DNA from: Paenibacillus sp. LHD-38
GTDB lineage: Bacteria > Bacillota > Bacilli > Paenibacillales > Paenibacillaceae
Length of the DNA: 64,000 nucleotides
Reading direction: 5' to 3'
Assembly (NCBI RefSeq): GCF_031157315.1
Contig: NZ_JAVIFU010000006.1
Coordinates: forward strand, 62,001 to 126,000
The translations under genes and the position numbers were made by a program. The notes beneath the pieces were generated by a model that saw nothing but the letters and a program-made list of their open reading frames with translations, made no database searches and was not told the origin of the DNA. Positions 53,597-62,089 of the stretch are shown piece by piece; position 1 is the first letter of the stretch, and every line of letters starts with the position of its first letter.

Positions 53597-54688
53597 TTGA
53601 AAAAGTTGTCGATCATTTTATTTCTTTCTATAGTCTGTACGGCATGCGGGCTTGGAGGAAGTAGCGGTGAACCTCAAAATCATTCCGAGCCAACGGTTAC
53701 AGCTATACAAGATACTGGCGATACAGACATGAAAAACGGCGATGTGACGGTATATACAGCTAGGCATTATGAAGCCGATTCCATCCTATTCGAAGCCTTT
53801 ACGAAGCACACGGGGATAAAGGTCAATGAGATCAAAGGCACGGCGGAGGAATTGGTCGCGCGGCTAAAGCAGGATGGAGAGGATTCCAAGGCGGATCTGT
53901 TCTTTACCGTGGACGGAGGCGTATTAAACTATGCCAAGCGAGAGAATGTACTGCAGCCTCTAAGTTCTGAGGTCGTTGACCGCCAGGTTCCGGCCAAATG
54001 GCGTGATCCGGATGGTTATTGGATTGGCATTGCTACGCGTGCACGGGTAATCGTATATGCGAAGGATAGGGTTAAGCCGGAGGAGTTATCGACTTATGAA
54101 AGCTTGACCGACGATAAGTGGAAAGGCAGAGTGCTGGTTAGATCTTACTCCAATCTATATAATCAGTCATTGCTTGCTTCGTTTATTTCTATTAACGGAG
54201 AAGAGCAAGCGGAACAGTGGGCCAGAGGGATCGTGAACAATTTCGCGCGTGTTCCAGAAGGCGGGGATCGTGATCAAGCCAAGGCCATTGCTTATGGCAT
54301 TGGTGATGTGGCGATCATGAATACGTATTATGTCGGGCAGCTTGCCGCTTCTAAAGATTCGGAAGAATCCCGGGTAGCGGAAGGCTTGGGTGTGTTCTTC
54401 CCCAATCAGGAGACGACGGGGACGCATCTCAACATAAGCGGAATTGGGCTGGTTCGTTATTCGAAAAACAGAGAAAATGCATTAAAGCTGGTTGAGTATA
54501 TGACGAGTAAGGAAGGCCAAACGCAATTGGTGCAGGGGAGTTACGAATTCCCGGTTAATGAAGAGGCCGAAGCAGCAGAGCCTATCAAATCCTGGGGGGC
54601 TTTTAAGTCGCAGCAGCTCGATTTCGCAGATTTAGAAGACTACCGGCAAAAGGCGATTGAGATTTTTAAAAAAGTGAATTGGATTTAA
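53597..54688 (+). CDS. Iron(III)-binding lipoprotein, FbpA/FutA type
   Basis: The 363-residue lipoprotein has lipobox CTAC (Cys17) and a type II binding fold of the ferric-iron class: VTVYTARHYEAD at the start, KADLFFTVDGG, and the paired tyrosines in NTYYVGQ that ligate iron in this family. No matching permease or ATPase gene is nearby. It starts with TTG after GGAGGAGGAAG and lies 36 bases after the kinase, so the three genes probably form one transcript. It may serve as a sensor partner of the kinase or feed a transporter encoded elsewhere. Confidence 0.85.
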   Translation: MKKLSIILFLSIVCTACGLGGSSGEPQNHSEPTVTAIQDTGDTDMKNGDVTVYTARHYEADSILFEAFTKHTGIKVNEIKGTAEELVARLKQDGEDSKADLFFTVDGGVLNYAKRENVLQPLSSEVVDRQVPAKWRDPDGYWIGIATRARVIVYAKDRVKPEELSTYESLTDDKWKGRVLVRSYSNLYNQSLLASFISINGEEQAEQWARGIVNNFARVPEGGDRDQAKAIAYGIGDVAIMNTYYVGQLAASKDSEESRVAEGLGVFFPNQETTGTHLNISGIGLVRYSKNRENALKLVEYMTSKEGQTQLVQGSYEFPVNEEAEAAEPIKSWGAFKSQQLDFADLEDYRQKAIEIFKKVNWI

Positions 54689-54727
54689 TGATTTAATTAG
54701 GCGATGAGGCCTGTTACTTAATGAAAG

Positions 54728-54763
54728 AAAGAGCATGTTCCGAATGGAGGCAGGCTCTTTTTT
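54728..54763 (+). terminator. Terminator after the iron-binding lipoprotein gene
   Basis: AAAGAGC (54728-54734) pairs with GCTCTTT (54754-54760), with partial inner pairing, followed by TTT. Confidence 0.65.
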
Positions 54764-54766
54764 GCG

Positions 54767-54785
54767 TATCATGATTATTAGTTTC
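54767..54785 (+). promoter_or_regulatory. Fur box 3, weaker
   Basis: This 19-bp stretch holds the core ATGATTAT and matches the Fur consensus at about 14 of 19 positions, 32 bases before the AraC-type regulator gene. Confidence 0.5.
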
Positions 54786-54817
54786 ATATTAAAATATGTC
54801 TTGGGAGGTGAGTTTGC

Positions 54818-56458
54818 TTGGTTGATATCGAAAAGAACATTAAACATAACGAATATGCCTCACTCGAAGGCATGTTATTCAAGCTTCGGGAAATTGAACA
54901 TATCAAGAGCCTTTCGAGTGAATGGAAATTAAGGCTTCAGTTTGTCCAGTCACACATGATTTTTGTAGCGTCAAGCGGTCGAGGATGGCTTACTATTGAC
55001 GGGCAATTCACCGAGATGCGGCAAGGCGGCGTTTATGTTTGTACGCCCGGTCAGCTCATCGAAGCAGCCGCGCACTCGTTTGATGAACGCGGGTTTTATC
55101 ATATGCGATTCGATATTATTGAGGATGACGGATCGTCAATCGATTCGATGCGGATTATTAAGCGGAATAGCAAGTTCCCGGTTAAGGGGGAAGTTACCGT
55201 CTCGTCTCTGGTTTCCTTTAACACTTTGTGCAAATCCATTTGCCAATGTTTGCAGGACGAGGATCGATTAAAACGATTCCGCGGTCAAATCCTCTTTCAA
55301 GAAGTGCTGCATACCATCCTGCAAGATGCTCTTCTTGTAAAAGGAAACGATTCGGAAGCGGCACTGGAATACGTGAAAGGCTATATCGAACAGCATTATC
55401 AGCAAGAGCTGACAATTGATCATTTGGCTAAGGTGGCGGGGATTAGTACCCGTCATTTTATGCGATTGTTTAAAAAAAGATATGGTTGCAGCGCGATCGA
55501 CTATTTGGCCTTCTTTCGGATTAAAGAGGCGCAGCAGTTGATGCGGACGAGCGGGCAAAATCGTCTCCGGGATATTGCACGGCATGTAGGTTACCATGAC
55601 GATATTTATTTTCGGCGCAAATTCAAACAGGTATCGGGTATGCCTCCAGCGGCATTTATGAAGATCAGCAGGCAAAAAATAGTCGCTTACCATTTCCCTA
55701 ACATTGGACAACTGATTACGCTTCAAATAAATCCTTTTGCAGCACCAGCCGATCATCCCTGGACTGATTATTACAAGCGAAAGTATCAAATGGATTCAGT
55801 GCTCCCGCTAAGTTCAAATCAATCGATAAAGAGAGAAGAAATTCGGCTTGCCGAGCCTGATTTCATTATTGCTATCGACATCCTTGTACCTGCCGAGGAA
55901 CAGGCCATGCTCAAGGAAATCGCACCCGCGTTTTTTGTACCTTGGTTGGAGAACGATTGGCGTACGCATTTGCGTTTGATTGCACAGTTTCTGGGTAAGT
56001 CAGCAGCATCGGAAGTCTGGCTTGAAAAGTATGATCGAAAAGCCCTTTTTGTTAGAGAGCAGATTAAACATGCTTTCAAGGATGAAAGTCTCCTTATTCT
56101 GAGAATTACAGGTGATCGCTATCACGTATTGGGCAGCAGGAGCATAGGTACGGTTTTTTATGACGATCTGCATGTTGTGCCCGCTCGTGGCGTCGATCGG
56201 ATGATAATGGATCAGCAGGTGACACCGGATCAGCTGGCGGATTTTGATGCGGATCGGTTTTTGCTCATCGTGGACGAGGACGCACTATCGCAATCAAGTT
56301 GGAGAACTCTCATGAACTCTGAGCTATGGCGCGGTCTGAAAGCCGTAAAGAACAGCCGTGTGGATTTCCTCCCGTCGTATCCATGGGTAGAGTATACGGC
56401 ATTCACCCATGATCTTATGCTGGATGAAGCGCTGAAGCTTTGGCGTAATCGTGCATAA
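54818..56458 (+). CDS. Btr-like AraC regulator with siderophore-binding domain
   Basis: The 546-residue protein has an N-terminal cupin-like region (about 1-175), a double helix-turn-helix of AraC type (about 185-285: IDHLAKVAGISTRHFMRLFKK, RDIARHVGYHDDIYFRRKFKQ), and a C-terminal periplasmic-binding-like domain (about 290-540). B. subtilis Btr has the same plan: it binds bacillibactin and activates feuABC. By analogy this regulator senses a siderophore directly and activates nearby genes, most simply the binding-protein gene that follows. The TTG start follows GGGAGGTG. Confidence 0.85.
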   Translation: MVDIEKNIKHNEYASLEGMLFKLREIEHIKSLSSEWKLRLQFVQSHMIFVASSGRGWLTIDGQFTEMRQGGVYVCTPGQLIEAAAHSFDERGFYHMRFDIIEDDGSSIDSMRIIKRNSKFPVKGEVTVSSLVSFNTLCKSICQCLQDEDRLKRFRGQILFQEVLHTILQDALLVKGNDSEAALEYVKGYIEQHYQQELTIDHLAKVAGISTRHFMRLFKKRYGCSAIDYLAFFRIKEAQQLMRTSGQNRLRDIARHVGYHDDIYFRRKFKQVSGMPPAAFMKISRQKIVAYHFPNIGQLITLQINPFAAPADHPWTDYYKRKYQMDSVLPLSSNQSIKREEIRLAEPDFIIAIDILVPAEEQAMLKEIAPAFFVPWLENDWRTHLRLIAQFLGKSAASEVWLEKYDRKALFVREQIKHAFKDESLLILRITGDRYHVLGSRSIGTVFYDDLHVVPARGVDRMIMDQQVTPDQLADFDADRFLLIVDEDALSQSSWRTLMNSELWRGLKAVKNSRVDFLPSYPWVEYTAFTHDLMLDEALKLWRNRA

Positions 56459-56517
56459 AAAAATGTCGTTATCGTCGATATTCTAAAATTGAAAATTCAT
56501 CTATACTCCTCATATGT

Positions 56518-56555
56518 GATAATGATAATCAATTTTAATAAGCGATTATCATTAA
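56518..56555 (+). promoter_or_regulatory. Fur box 4, with a second weaker box
   Basis: 56518-56536 matches the Fur consensus at 16 of 19. A second, weaker match (GATTATCATT, 56544-56553) follows at once. Both precede the FecB-like gene and may bind Fur together. Confidence 0.75.
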
Positions 56556-56586
56556 TAAATTAGATTTTCAGGAGGATCATCGGAGA

Positions 56587-57582
56587 ATGAAGCGTAATGG
56601 AAGATTGTTTGCGGGATTAATTATCGTATTGTTAGTCATGTTAAGTACTGCCTGTGCGGCTAATAATACCGAGTTGAATAAGAACAGCAATGCTGCTGGG
56701 AATTCTGGTAAGACGAATGCGGGAGTATCCGATAAAATGCGTGTGATAACAAGCTTGAAAGGAGATATCAGCATTCCAACTGAGCCCCAAAGGGTCATTG
56801 GGCTTTCTGTCGTCTACCCGGAGTTTTTATATGCGCTTGGCGTTACGCCCATTGCGGTACAAAACTATCATCAGGATTTCCCATCCTATCTAAAGGAACC
56901 GTTTAAAGATACGATGAAGATGGGGATTGCGCAAACGCCTGATTTTGAAGCGATTCTAGCCTCAGAGCCGGATTTAATTATTGCCCCGACTTGGTGGTCC
57001 GATAAAGATTACGATCAGCTGTCCAAAATCGCGCCAACCGTGCTATTGCCGCAGCGTGATAATTGGCGCGATGAATTGCGGGATATTGGCGAGGTTCTCG
57101 GTAAGAAAGATCAGGCAGAAAAGGTCATTCAGGATTTAGAAGCGGAAAAAGAAGAAGCCAAGAAGAAGCTCGACACCCTTGTTGGAGACGAGACAGTCAT
57201 GTATATGATGATTATGGCCAAAGAAATCGTTATTTACGGTGAAAATATCGACAGGGGCACTTTCATCCATAAGGAGTTAGGCTTGAAACCAATTAAAGAG
57301 TTTCCTCAGAACGAGCCAAGCCTTTCTATTTCCTTGGAAAAAATACCGGAATATAATCCTGACCATATCATCCTGCAGCTAGATGATGAGACCAGCGAAG
57401 AAGTCCAGAGCAGGTATAAGCAAATGCTGGATAGCTCATTGTGGAAAAACATGACGGCGGTAAAGGAAAATCAGGTCTACATTATGGGAGGCAAGGAATG
57501 GTTTAGCCTGGGCATGTCTCCTTTGGCAGATAGCCATGCGATTGATGAAGTCGTTCATGCTTTTGAGAATAAACAAAAATAA
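56587..57582 (+). CDS. Iron-siderophore-binding lipoprotein, FecB/FhuD type
   Basis: The 331-residue lipoprotein has lipobox STAC (Cys19) and a type III binding fold (PQRVIGLSVVYPEFLYALGV, SEPDLIIAP, IMGGKEWFSLG) joined by the long helix rich in Glu/Lys near 175-195. It should bind a ferric siderophore at the cell surface. No permease or ATPase gene is nearby. ATG 56587 lies after AGGAGG. It lies 14 bases before the FhuF-like gene. Confidence 0.87.
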   Translation: MKRNGRLFAGLIIVLLVMLSTACAANNTELNKNSNAAGNSGKTNAGVSDKMRVITSLKGDISIPTEPQRVIGLSVVYPEFLYALGVTPIAVQNYHQDFPSYLKEPFKDTMKMGIAQTPDFEAILASEPDLIIAPTWWSDKDYDQLSKIAPTVLLPQRDNWRDELRDIGEVLGKKDQAEKVIQDLEAEKEEAKKKLDTLVGDETVMYMMIMAKEIVIYGENIDRGTFIHKELGLKPIKEFPQNEPSLSISLEKIPEYNPDHIILQLDDETSEEVQSRYKQMLDSSLWKNMTAVKENQVYIMGGKEWFSLGMSPLADSHAIDEVVHAFENKQK

Positions 57583-57596
57583 GGGGAGGGTATGCA

Positions 57597-58385
57597 GTGG
57601 GCACGATTGACCTTCGACAGCTGGAAGAGAAGTTTTTCCTGACTTTGTATGAGCCGGAAAACATCGTGCTTACGTTGCCTGCATCGGATCTATTAATAGA
57701 AGAAAATTTGATGCGATTGATCGATACGTACGGCCTGCTCATTAAAACAGAAGAACGATCCGCTGCGGCAGCGTTTTTTATGAGTTGGTATGCGGGGATA
57801 TGCAGTGCGATGCAGCACATGTTGTTTCGCGGCGATGAATTGCTTCTGGATTTATCATTATCTAATGTATCCGTTCAATTATATGCAGGTGACCACTATC
57901 CCCTTTTTTCATTTAAAATCAATGAACCGCGTTTCAGGGAAATTCCGATAACGGGCGGCGACGCTTGGCGCAAGAAAGCGCTCGATTCATTTTATAGGGA
58001 ACACATAACGCCCTTGATCGTAACATTATCCCGACTAGTCCAAATGAGTGCCATTCCTTTATGGGGACAAATTGTTAATGCGTTGTATAGTCAAATGGAA
58101 GAAGAGTTGGGCGAGGCTTCGGATGAGAAGAGCAGGAAGATGATCGATTATCCATTTCAAATGTTGAAATGGGGAATCGATGCCAGCGCGTTCGGACTCC
58201 GTAAAAATCCGTTTGATATTAAACTACGATACATTGAACATCCGACTATCCCTGAGCAAAAAAAACGATTGAAAACAGCTTGCTGCCTTGCCTATCGCTT
58301 GAATTCGGAATTTGACTATTGTTATGAATGTCCGCGATTAAATGAAAAGGATCGGGCATTAAAGAGAGAGAATGGTCACTGTTGA
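57597..58385 (+). CDS. FhuF-like ferric-siderophore reductase
   Basis: The 262-residue cytoplasmic protein carries a C-terminal four-Cys motif, C229 C230 ... C242 ... C245, the signature of FhuF-type [2Fe-2S] ferric-siderophore reductases (spacing here C-C-x11-C-x2-C; E. coli FhuF is reported as x10). The body (IGTIDLRQLEEKFF-type start, then SWYAGICSAMQHM) fits the IucA/IucC-associated reductase family. It would release iron from imported siderophore. The GTG start follows AAGGGGAGGG. It shares a transcript with the binding protein. Confidence 0.82.
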   Translation: MGTIDLRQLEEKFFLTLYEPENIVLTLPASDLLIEENLMRLIDTYGLLIKTEERSAAAAFFMSWYAGICSAMQHMLFRGDELLLDLSLSNVSVQLYAGDHYPLFSFKINEPRFREIPITGGDAWRKKALDSFYREHITPLIVTLSRLVQMSAIPLWGQIVNALYSQMEEELGEASDEKSRKMIDYPFQMLKWGIDASAFGLRKNPFDIKLRYIEHPTIPEQKKRLKTACCLAYRLNSEFDYCYECPRLNEKDRALKRENGHC

Positions 58386-58413
58386 GGCGGCACCCAAATG
58401 GAGGGTGCCGCCT
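58385..58413 (+). terminator. Terminator hairpin after the FhuF-like gene
   Basis: AGGCGGCACCC (58385-58395) pairs perfectly with GGGTGCCGCCT (58403-58413); only a short T tail follows. Confidence 0.75.
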
Positions 58414-58467
58414 TCAGCGTTTTATAAGCAAATCATCATCAATGACAGCCATTAAGCTGGCGGACGC

Positions 58468-58700
58468 TTAAAGTACACCGCCGCCGTTGACTAGTGTCAC
58501 TTCCTTCTGGAATATGACCTTTGCCTTCCCGCCGTAAGGATTGACCAGCGATGCCCGAATCACCGCGGTGCCGTTAGCTGAATGATTCGGAATGGATACC
58601 TCGCCGTTCGAACGGACAGTCACCGCAGCGTCTCCGGTTACTTTCGACCATTTCAAAATGGCAGAAGGAAGCTCGATGCCGAGTGTCTTGAGCTATTTAT
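58468..58700 (-). pseudogene. Ig-like-domain C-terminal fragment
   Basis: On the minus strand a frame reads KTLGIELPSAILKWSKVTG, then GEVSIPNHSANGTAVIRA, and ends in a stop at 58468. A stop precedes the fragment. The pattern (KWSKVTGDAAVTVRSNGEV) is that of a bacterial Ig-like or carbohydrate-enzyme accessory domain. It is the end of a lost secreted or glycosidase gene. Confidence 0.5.
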
Positions 58701-58732
58701 TATACGTTTTCACGTTAGTATTCATAAAAGAA

Positions 58733-58772
58733 CCCACAGCCTTAACACCTTTTTCAAGTGTCAGACTGTGGG
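58733..58772 (-). terminator. Minus-strand terminator after the decayed binding-protein gene
   Basis: CCCACAG and CTGTGGG form the outer stem, with ACAC/GGTGT inside, and on the minus strand TTCTTTT follows. It fits the end of the pseudogene at 58811-59170. Confidence 0.55.
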
Positions 58773-58810
58773 CAGCGGTTTAATAGTTAGAGCTTCTATT
58801 TATTTTAATT

Positions 58811-59170
58811 TTATTTCACGGACAGCAGGCTTTCCGTTATGAAATCCAGCTGTGCTTCCAATGAGATCGGATCATTGTACGTATCTCAGCTTTCGTGTTC
58901 AACTGGAAGACGTTTCCTGCTTCAACCGCAGGCAGGCCATTCCATATTGCGTTATCTTATACGATTTTCGGGTCACTGGAATCACCTGACCATGGACAAG
59001 AGATGATGTCCCCAGAGAATTCGGGAAGCTTCTCCAGAGAGATGGAAGTCCAGCCCGTTCCGCTGTCGATGGCTTCTTTTTGCGCTTCTGCCGGAGCTTT
59101 CAATCCGAATTCACCGTAAATGATTTCACCTCCACGGCCGTAATTATGTCCAAACACGTACAGTCCCTAA
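58811..59170 (-). pseudogene. Decayed FecB-like siderophore-binding protein, C-terminal part
   Basis: The minus strand reads LYVFGHNYGRGGEIIYGEFG, ISLEKLPEFSGDII, CPWSGDSSDPKIV, a stop, DNAIWNGLPAVEAGNVFQLN and then ISLEAQLDFITESLLSVK and the true stop. These are C-terminal parts of iron-siderophore-binding lipoproteins. The reading is broken by an internal stop and a frame change near 58880, and the N-terminal half is missing. It was another iron uptake gene of the same class as 56587. Confidence 0.8.
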
Positions 59171-59274
59171 CCATTTTATGAATAAAATAAATAGTTCTGA
59201 CTTTCGAAATAATCTCTCCTGAAAAATGAGAAATCAACTTGAGCATGGTTCATGCTTATCTCGATTAGTGGACG

Positions 59275-59621
59275 ATGGAAGATGCAGTGTTCAAAAGAGG
59301 ACAGAAAGTGTATACTCGCGTAAATCGTTTTTTCGGCTTTTTATTACACGCGGCGTCCATGTTTGAATTGTATTTGGACCCGGGCCGTCTGGACTGGATT
59401 CGCGGACATATTGATGCGGCGCTGGAAGCAGATAGAGAGGAGCAGCGGCGTCAGACGCTTCGTGAGATAGAGGAGCAGCTCCGAGATGAGGCTTCCGTCA
59501 TTTTCCTCTATCACCGCAAGCTTAATACTTTTTTGCATCCTTCCGTGAGGGGAGTAATTAGCCTCAATTCCTTGGGCTGGATGATTTCAAGGATGTATGG
59601 ATGGAGCAACTGCAGGTCTAG
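59275..59621 (+). pseudogene. SgrR-type regulator C-terminal fragment, frameshifted
   Basis: The frame from 59275 reads LHAASMFELYLDPGRLDWI, then EEQLRDEASVIFLYHRKLNTF and HPSVRGVISLNSLGW. This closely resembles the C-terminus of SgrR-family regulators with a peptide-binding-protein domain. After GW one base is missing: the correct end (DFKDVWMEQLQV, stop 59619-59621) lies in the next frame. The N-terminal DNA-binding domain and most of the body are absent. The remnant cannot work. Confidence 0.7.
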
Positions 59622-59679
59622 AGGGAAAGGGGAGAGTCAAACAAGTTGATTTGACTGGCGTGCTCTATCATTTCCATTC

Positions 59680-59715
59680 AAAAAAAAGGCCGCCGGCTGA
59701 ATGCCGAACGGCCTT
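59680..59715 (-). terminator. Terminator of the AHSA1-domain gene
   Basis: On the minus strand AAGGCCGTTCGGC pairs with GCCGGCGGCCTT (one mismatch region), followed by a long T-run. Confidence 0.85.
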
Positions 59716-59722
59716 GCGGATG

Positions 59723-60232
59723 TTATTGAACGGATTGCAGATGCTCGGCCAGACGATCCCAGGTTTCGGTGATGCCTTGCTCCATTCCCATCTCCATGAC
59801 GGATTTGAGCGCTTCTTCCGAAGCATAGCGAGCACGGTTGACCAGCTTCGTCTTGCCTTCATGCTCTTCAAAAGTCATCGTAACGTGGCAGGAGGGCATG
59901 CCATCCGTTTCATTGCCTTCGGCATCGGAGAAATAATCAACATAAATGATTTTCTCACCCTTTACGATTTCCTCATAAACCGCTTTGCCCCATGATTCAA
60001 ATCCGTAAAAATCGCCTTGGTTCTTATCCATACATTTCATGCAATAGTGCCAGACGCCGCCTGGTCGAAAATCAACATTGCAGACGGTAACCTCCCAGCC
60101 GCGAGGACCCCACCACTGCTTAAGATGCTCAGCCTCTGAGAAAGCTTTGAAAACGAGTTCGCGCGGAGCATCAAAAACACGCTCCAGAATAAGTTCTTGT
60201 CCCTCTACTTTGGTCATCATTTTGTTCGGCAT
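59723..60232 (-). CDS. SRPBCC/AHSA1 (START-like) domain protein
   Basis: The 169-residue protein is a single AHSA1-type domain: ERVFDAPRELVFKAFSEAEHLKQWWGP, the FRPGGVWHY turn, and a C-terminal helix. Such proteins bind hydrophobic ligands; their roles are mostly unknown. In this family an ArsR regulator gene is often adjacent, but here it is absent. ATG 60232 follows AAGGAGG with 7-base spacing. Confidence 0.85.
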   Translation of the reverse strand: MPNKMMTKVEGQELILERVFDAPRELVFKAFSEAEHLKQWWGPRGWEVTVCNVDFRPGGVWHYCMKCMDKNQGDFYGFESWGKAVYEEIVKGEKIIYVDYFSDAEGNETDGMPSCHVTMTFEEHEGKTKLVNRARYASEEALKSVMEMGMEQGITETWDRLAEHLQSVQ

Positions 60233-60440
60233 CGATATTCCTCCTTGAATGTAGGTTTGCGTATTTTCACTGTATTGATTTGTTTGCCGTGTTTATGATT
60301 AGAATATACTCGACGAGGAATATACCTGTCAAGGAATATTATAAAACTTTACATTTTTGTTCTTCCGCCCTGGCAATGCGGATAATCCGTTTGCGGCAGC
60401 CTGATGGAATTGACCCAAAAGAATGGATTGTGATAAAGTC

Positions 60441-60474
60441 TGATTAAACGATCAATAAAATGATTGGGCGATCA
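60441..60474. promoter_or_regulatory. Two tandem inverted repeats before the TetR gene
   Basis: TGATTAAACGATCA (60441-60454) and TGATTGGGCGATCA (60461-60474) are two copies of TGAT-N6-ATCA with starts exactly 20 bp apart, on the same DNA face. They lie 26 bases before the TetR gene and are the likely autoregulatory operator. Confidence 0.65.
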
Positions 60475-60499
60475 ACTTTGGTGGATGAGGAGTTATTTT

Positions 60500-61126
60500 A
60501 TGAGGGAGATCAAGCCGGCAGCACAAGGCAAGCAGTCATTCATAGCGGGAGCAAGACGTGAGCAAATCATTGAGGCTGCCATTCAAACGCTTGATGAAAT
60601 CGGATACGTGAAAGCAAGCTTGTCAGAAATCGCGAAAAGAGCAGGGATCAGCACGGCGTTAATTTCGTATCATTTTTCGGATAAAAGCGATCTGATGAAT
60701 CAGCTTCTCATGAAATTGATGGAAGACTCCACCTCGTCTATTATGGCTAAGGTCCGGCTCGTAAACACGCCGAGGGAGAAATTAAGCGTCTTTATTGAAG
60801 CCAGCTTGGCTTACCAAGGCACTCATCCCAGCCGTAACGCAGCGCTGCTGGAAATCATTTTTAATGCCAGAACACCTGAAAATATACCGTATTATAAATG
60901 GAATGATGACGAAGACGATGATGCGCTGCTGAATGAGCTTCATTCTATTTTGCGCGAAGGTCAGGCTGTCGGACAATTTAGCGCGTTTAATATTAACGTC
61001 ATGGCGAAAATGATTCAAGGAGCAATAGGGGAATTCATGTCGGTCAGCCCGGCTCATACACAACCGGTAGATTTAGAAACCTATAGTCATGAACTCATAA
61101 GAATCGTACTAAAAGCGGCTCTGTAA
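60500..61126 (+). CDS. TetR-family transcriptional regulator
   Basis: The 208-residue regulator has an N-terminal TetR helix-turn-helix (RREQIIEAAIQTLDEIGY, SLSEIAKRAGISTALISYHF, then DKSDL) and an all-helical ligand domain. ATG 60500 follows GAGGAG with 7-base spacing; an earlier in-frame start at 60464 would cover the operator. It is followed after 30 bases by a small membrane protein gene, probably in the same transcript. Confidence 0.88.
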   Translation: MREIKPAAQGKQSFIAGARREQIIEAAIQTLDEIGYVKASLSEIAKRAGISTALISYHFSDKSDLMNQLLMKLMEDSTSSIMAKVRLVNTPREKLSVFIEASLAYQGTHPSRNAALLEIIFNARTPENIPYYKWNDDEDDDALLNELHSILREGQAVGQFSAFNINVMAKMIQGAIGEFMSVSPAHTQPVDLETYSHELIRIVLKAAL

Positions 61127-61156
61127 TAGAAGTATGGACAAGAAGAGGAGAATAGG

Positions 61157-61354
61157 ATGCAAACATTAGAGAAAATATTTAATTGGATGGTCGTCATTGG
61201 CCTCCTGCTGTTAGTTGGACGAATTGTTACGGCAGTGCTCAAATTTATGGAGATTCCGTTTACGACGTTTTTTAAGGATTACAATGTCATTTCGTTTATT
61301 ATTTTAATCATAGGCGCGATTGGTTCGCAAATCCTAAAGGATCGGAACAAATAA
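61157..61354 (+). CDS. Small two-helix membrane protein
   Basis: The 65-residue product has two hydrophobic segments (about 10-28 and 44-60) and a charged end (KDRNK). It follows the TetR gene with a good AAGAGGAGAATAGG site. I do not recognise the family; it is probably controlled by the regulator and acts at the membrane. Confidence 0.65.
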   Translation: MQTLEKIFNWMVVIGLLLLVGRIVTAVLKFMEIPFTTFFKDYNVISFIILIIGAIGSQILKDRNK

Positions 61355-61438
61355 ACCTAAGGGCTGTCGTATTGCTGGTATTCGCTTTCATGGAGGGCGA
61401 ATATAACAAGCATTTTGGCTAATAAGATAGAAACAATT

Positions 61439-61469
61439 ACGAGAGCTCTATGGAGGAGCTCTCGTTTTA
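61439..61469. terminator. Terminator between converging genes
   Basis: ACGAGAGCTC (61439-61448) pairs perfectly with GAGCTCTCGT (61456-61465), followed by TTTTATTT. It lies between the small membrane protein and the minus-strand gene at 61482 and can serve both. Confidence 0.85.
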
Positions 61470-61481
61470 TTTGCGGCTTGA

Positions 61482-61931
61482 CTACGAAGTGCGTCCCTCT
61501 TTCAGCAATGCTACGGTTTTATCTATCCGCCGCTGCCGGGTTTCAGCCGTCTTCGCGTCCTCGATTGGGATAACCAAACGGCGCTTGTTGCTGTAAGATA
61601 ATCCATCAAAATAAGATCTTGCTGCTGCTTCACCATTAAGCGCGTCTGACAAATCATCCGGGACAACAATTTCACGAGGCTCCGTATCGAGCTCAATGTC
61701 TACCTCTACTTCATCGCCGGCCGCAACGCCGGCGCCTTTCCGGTTCTCAGCGCTAAGGGGAATCATAAATCGCCCGCCCATTGAAGCGACGGTACTCCGG
61801 TAGGTGTAAGCGTTGATCGTGATTTTAACAGCCGGTTTCTTGCTTGTGCCGAGGGCTGTAACGACCTCTTCCGGAACGGAAAAGCCTGTAGCCGTTTTGC
61901 CTCCAAGCTCGATGATGGATTGAAATTTCAT
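61482..61931 (-). CDS. DUF1905/YdeI-like protein
   Basis: The 149-residue protein has an N-terminal beta-barrel-like DUF1905 domain (about 1-90: GFSVPEEVV, YRSTVASMGGRFMIPL, AGDEVEVDIELD). A C-terminal YdeI/OmpD-associated helical segment follows (about 95-145: VPDDLSDAL, SNKRRLVIPIEDAKTAETRQ). Function is unknown; the family has been linked to bacteriocin protection. ATG 61931 is chosen, 8 bases after GGAGG, which excludes five upstream codons. Confidence 0.85.
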   Translation of the reverse strand: MKFQSIIELGGKTATGFSVPEEVVTALGTSKKPAVKITINAYTYRSTVASMGGRFMIPLSAENRKGAGVAAGDEVEVDIELDTEPREIVVPDDLSDALNGEAAARSYFDGLSYSNKRRLVIPIEDAKTAETRQRRIDKTVALLKEGRTS

Positions 61932-62089
61932 ATTAAACGCCTCCATGTGTGGTTTGAACGGCTGATTTCACTACTTATAACATGATATGTCAATGAAAGA
62001 TTACAAGCAGGAAGGAATCCTACATTGAGTTGTAGGCCCCTTAACGTTTATAATAATACGAGAATATTACAAAAGAAAAGGTGTCATTC

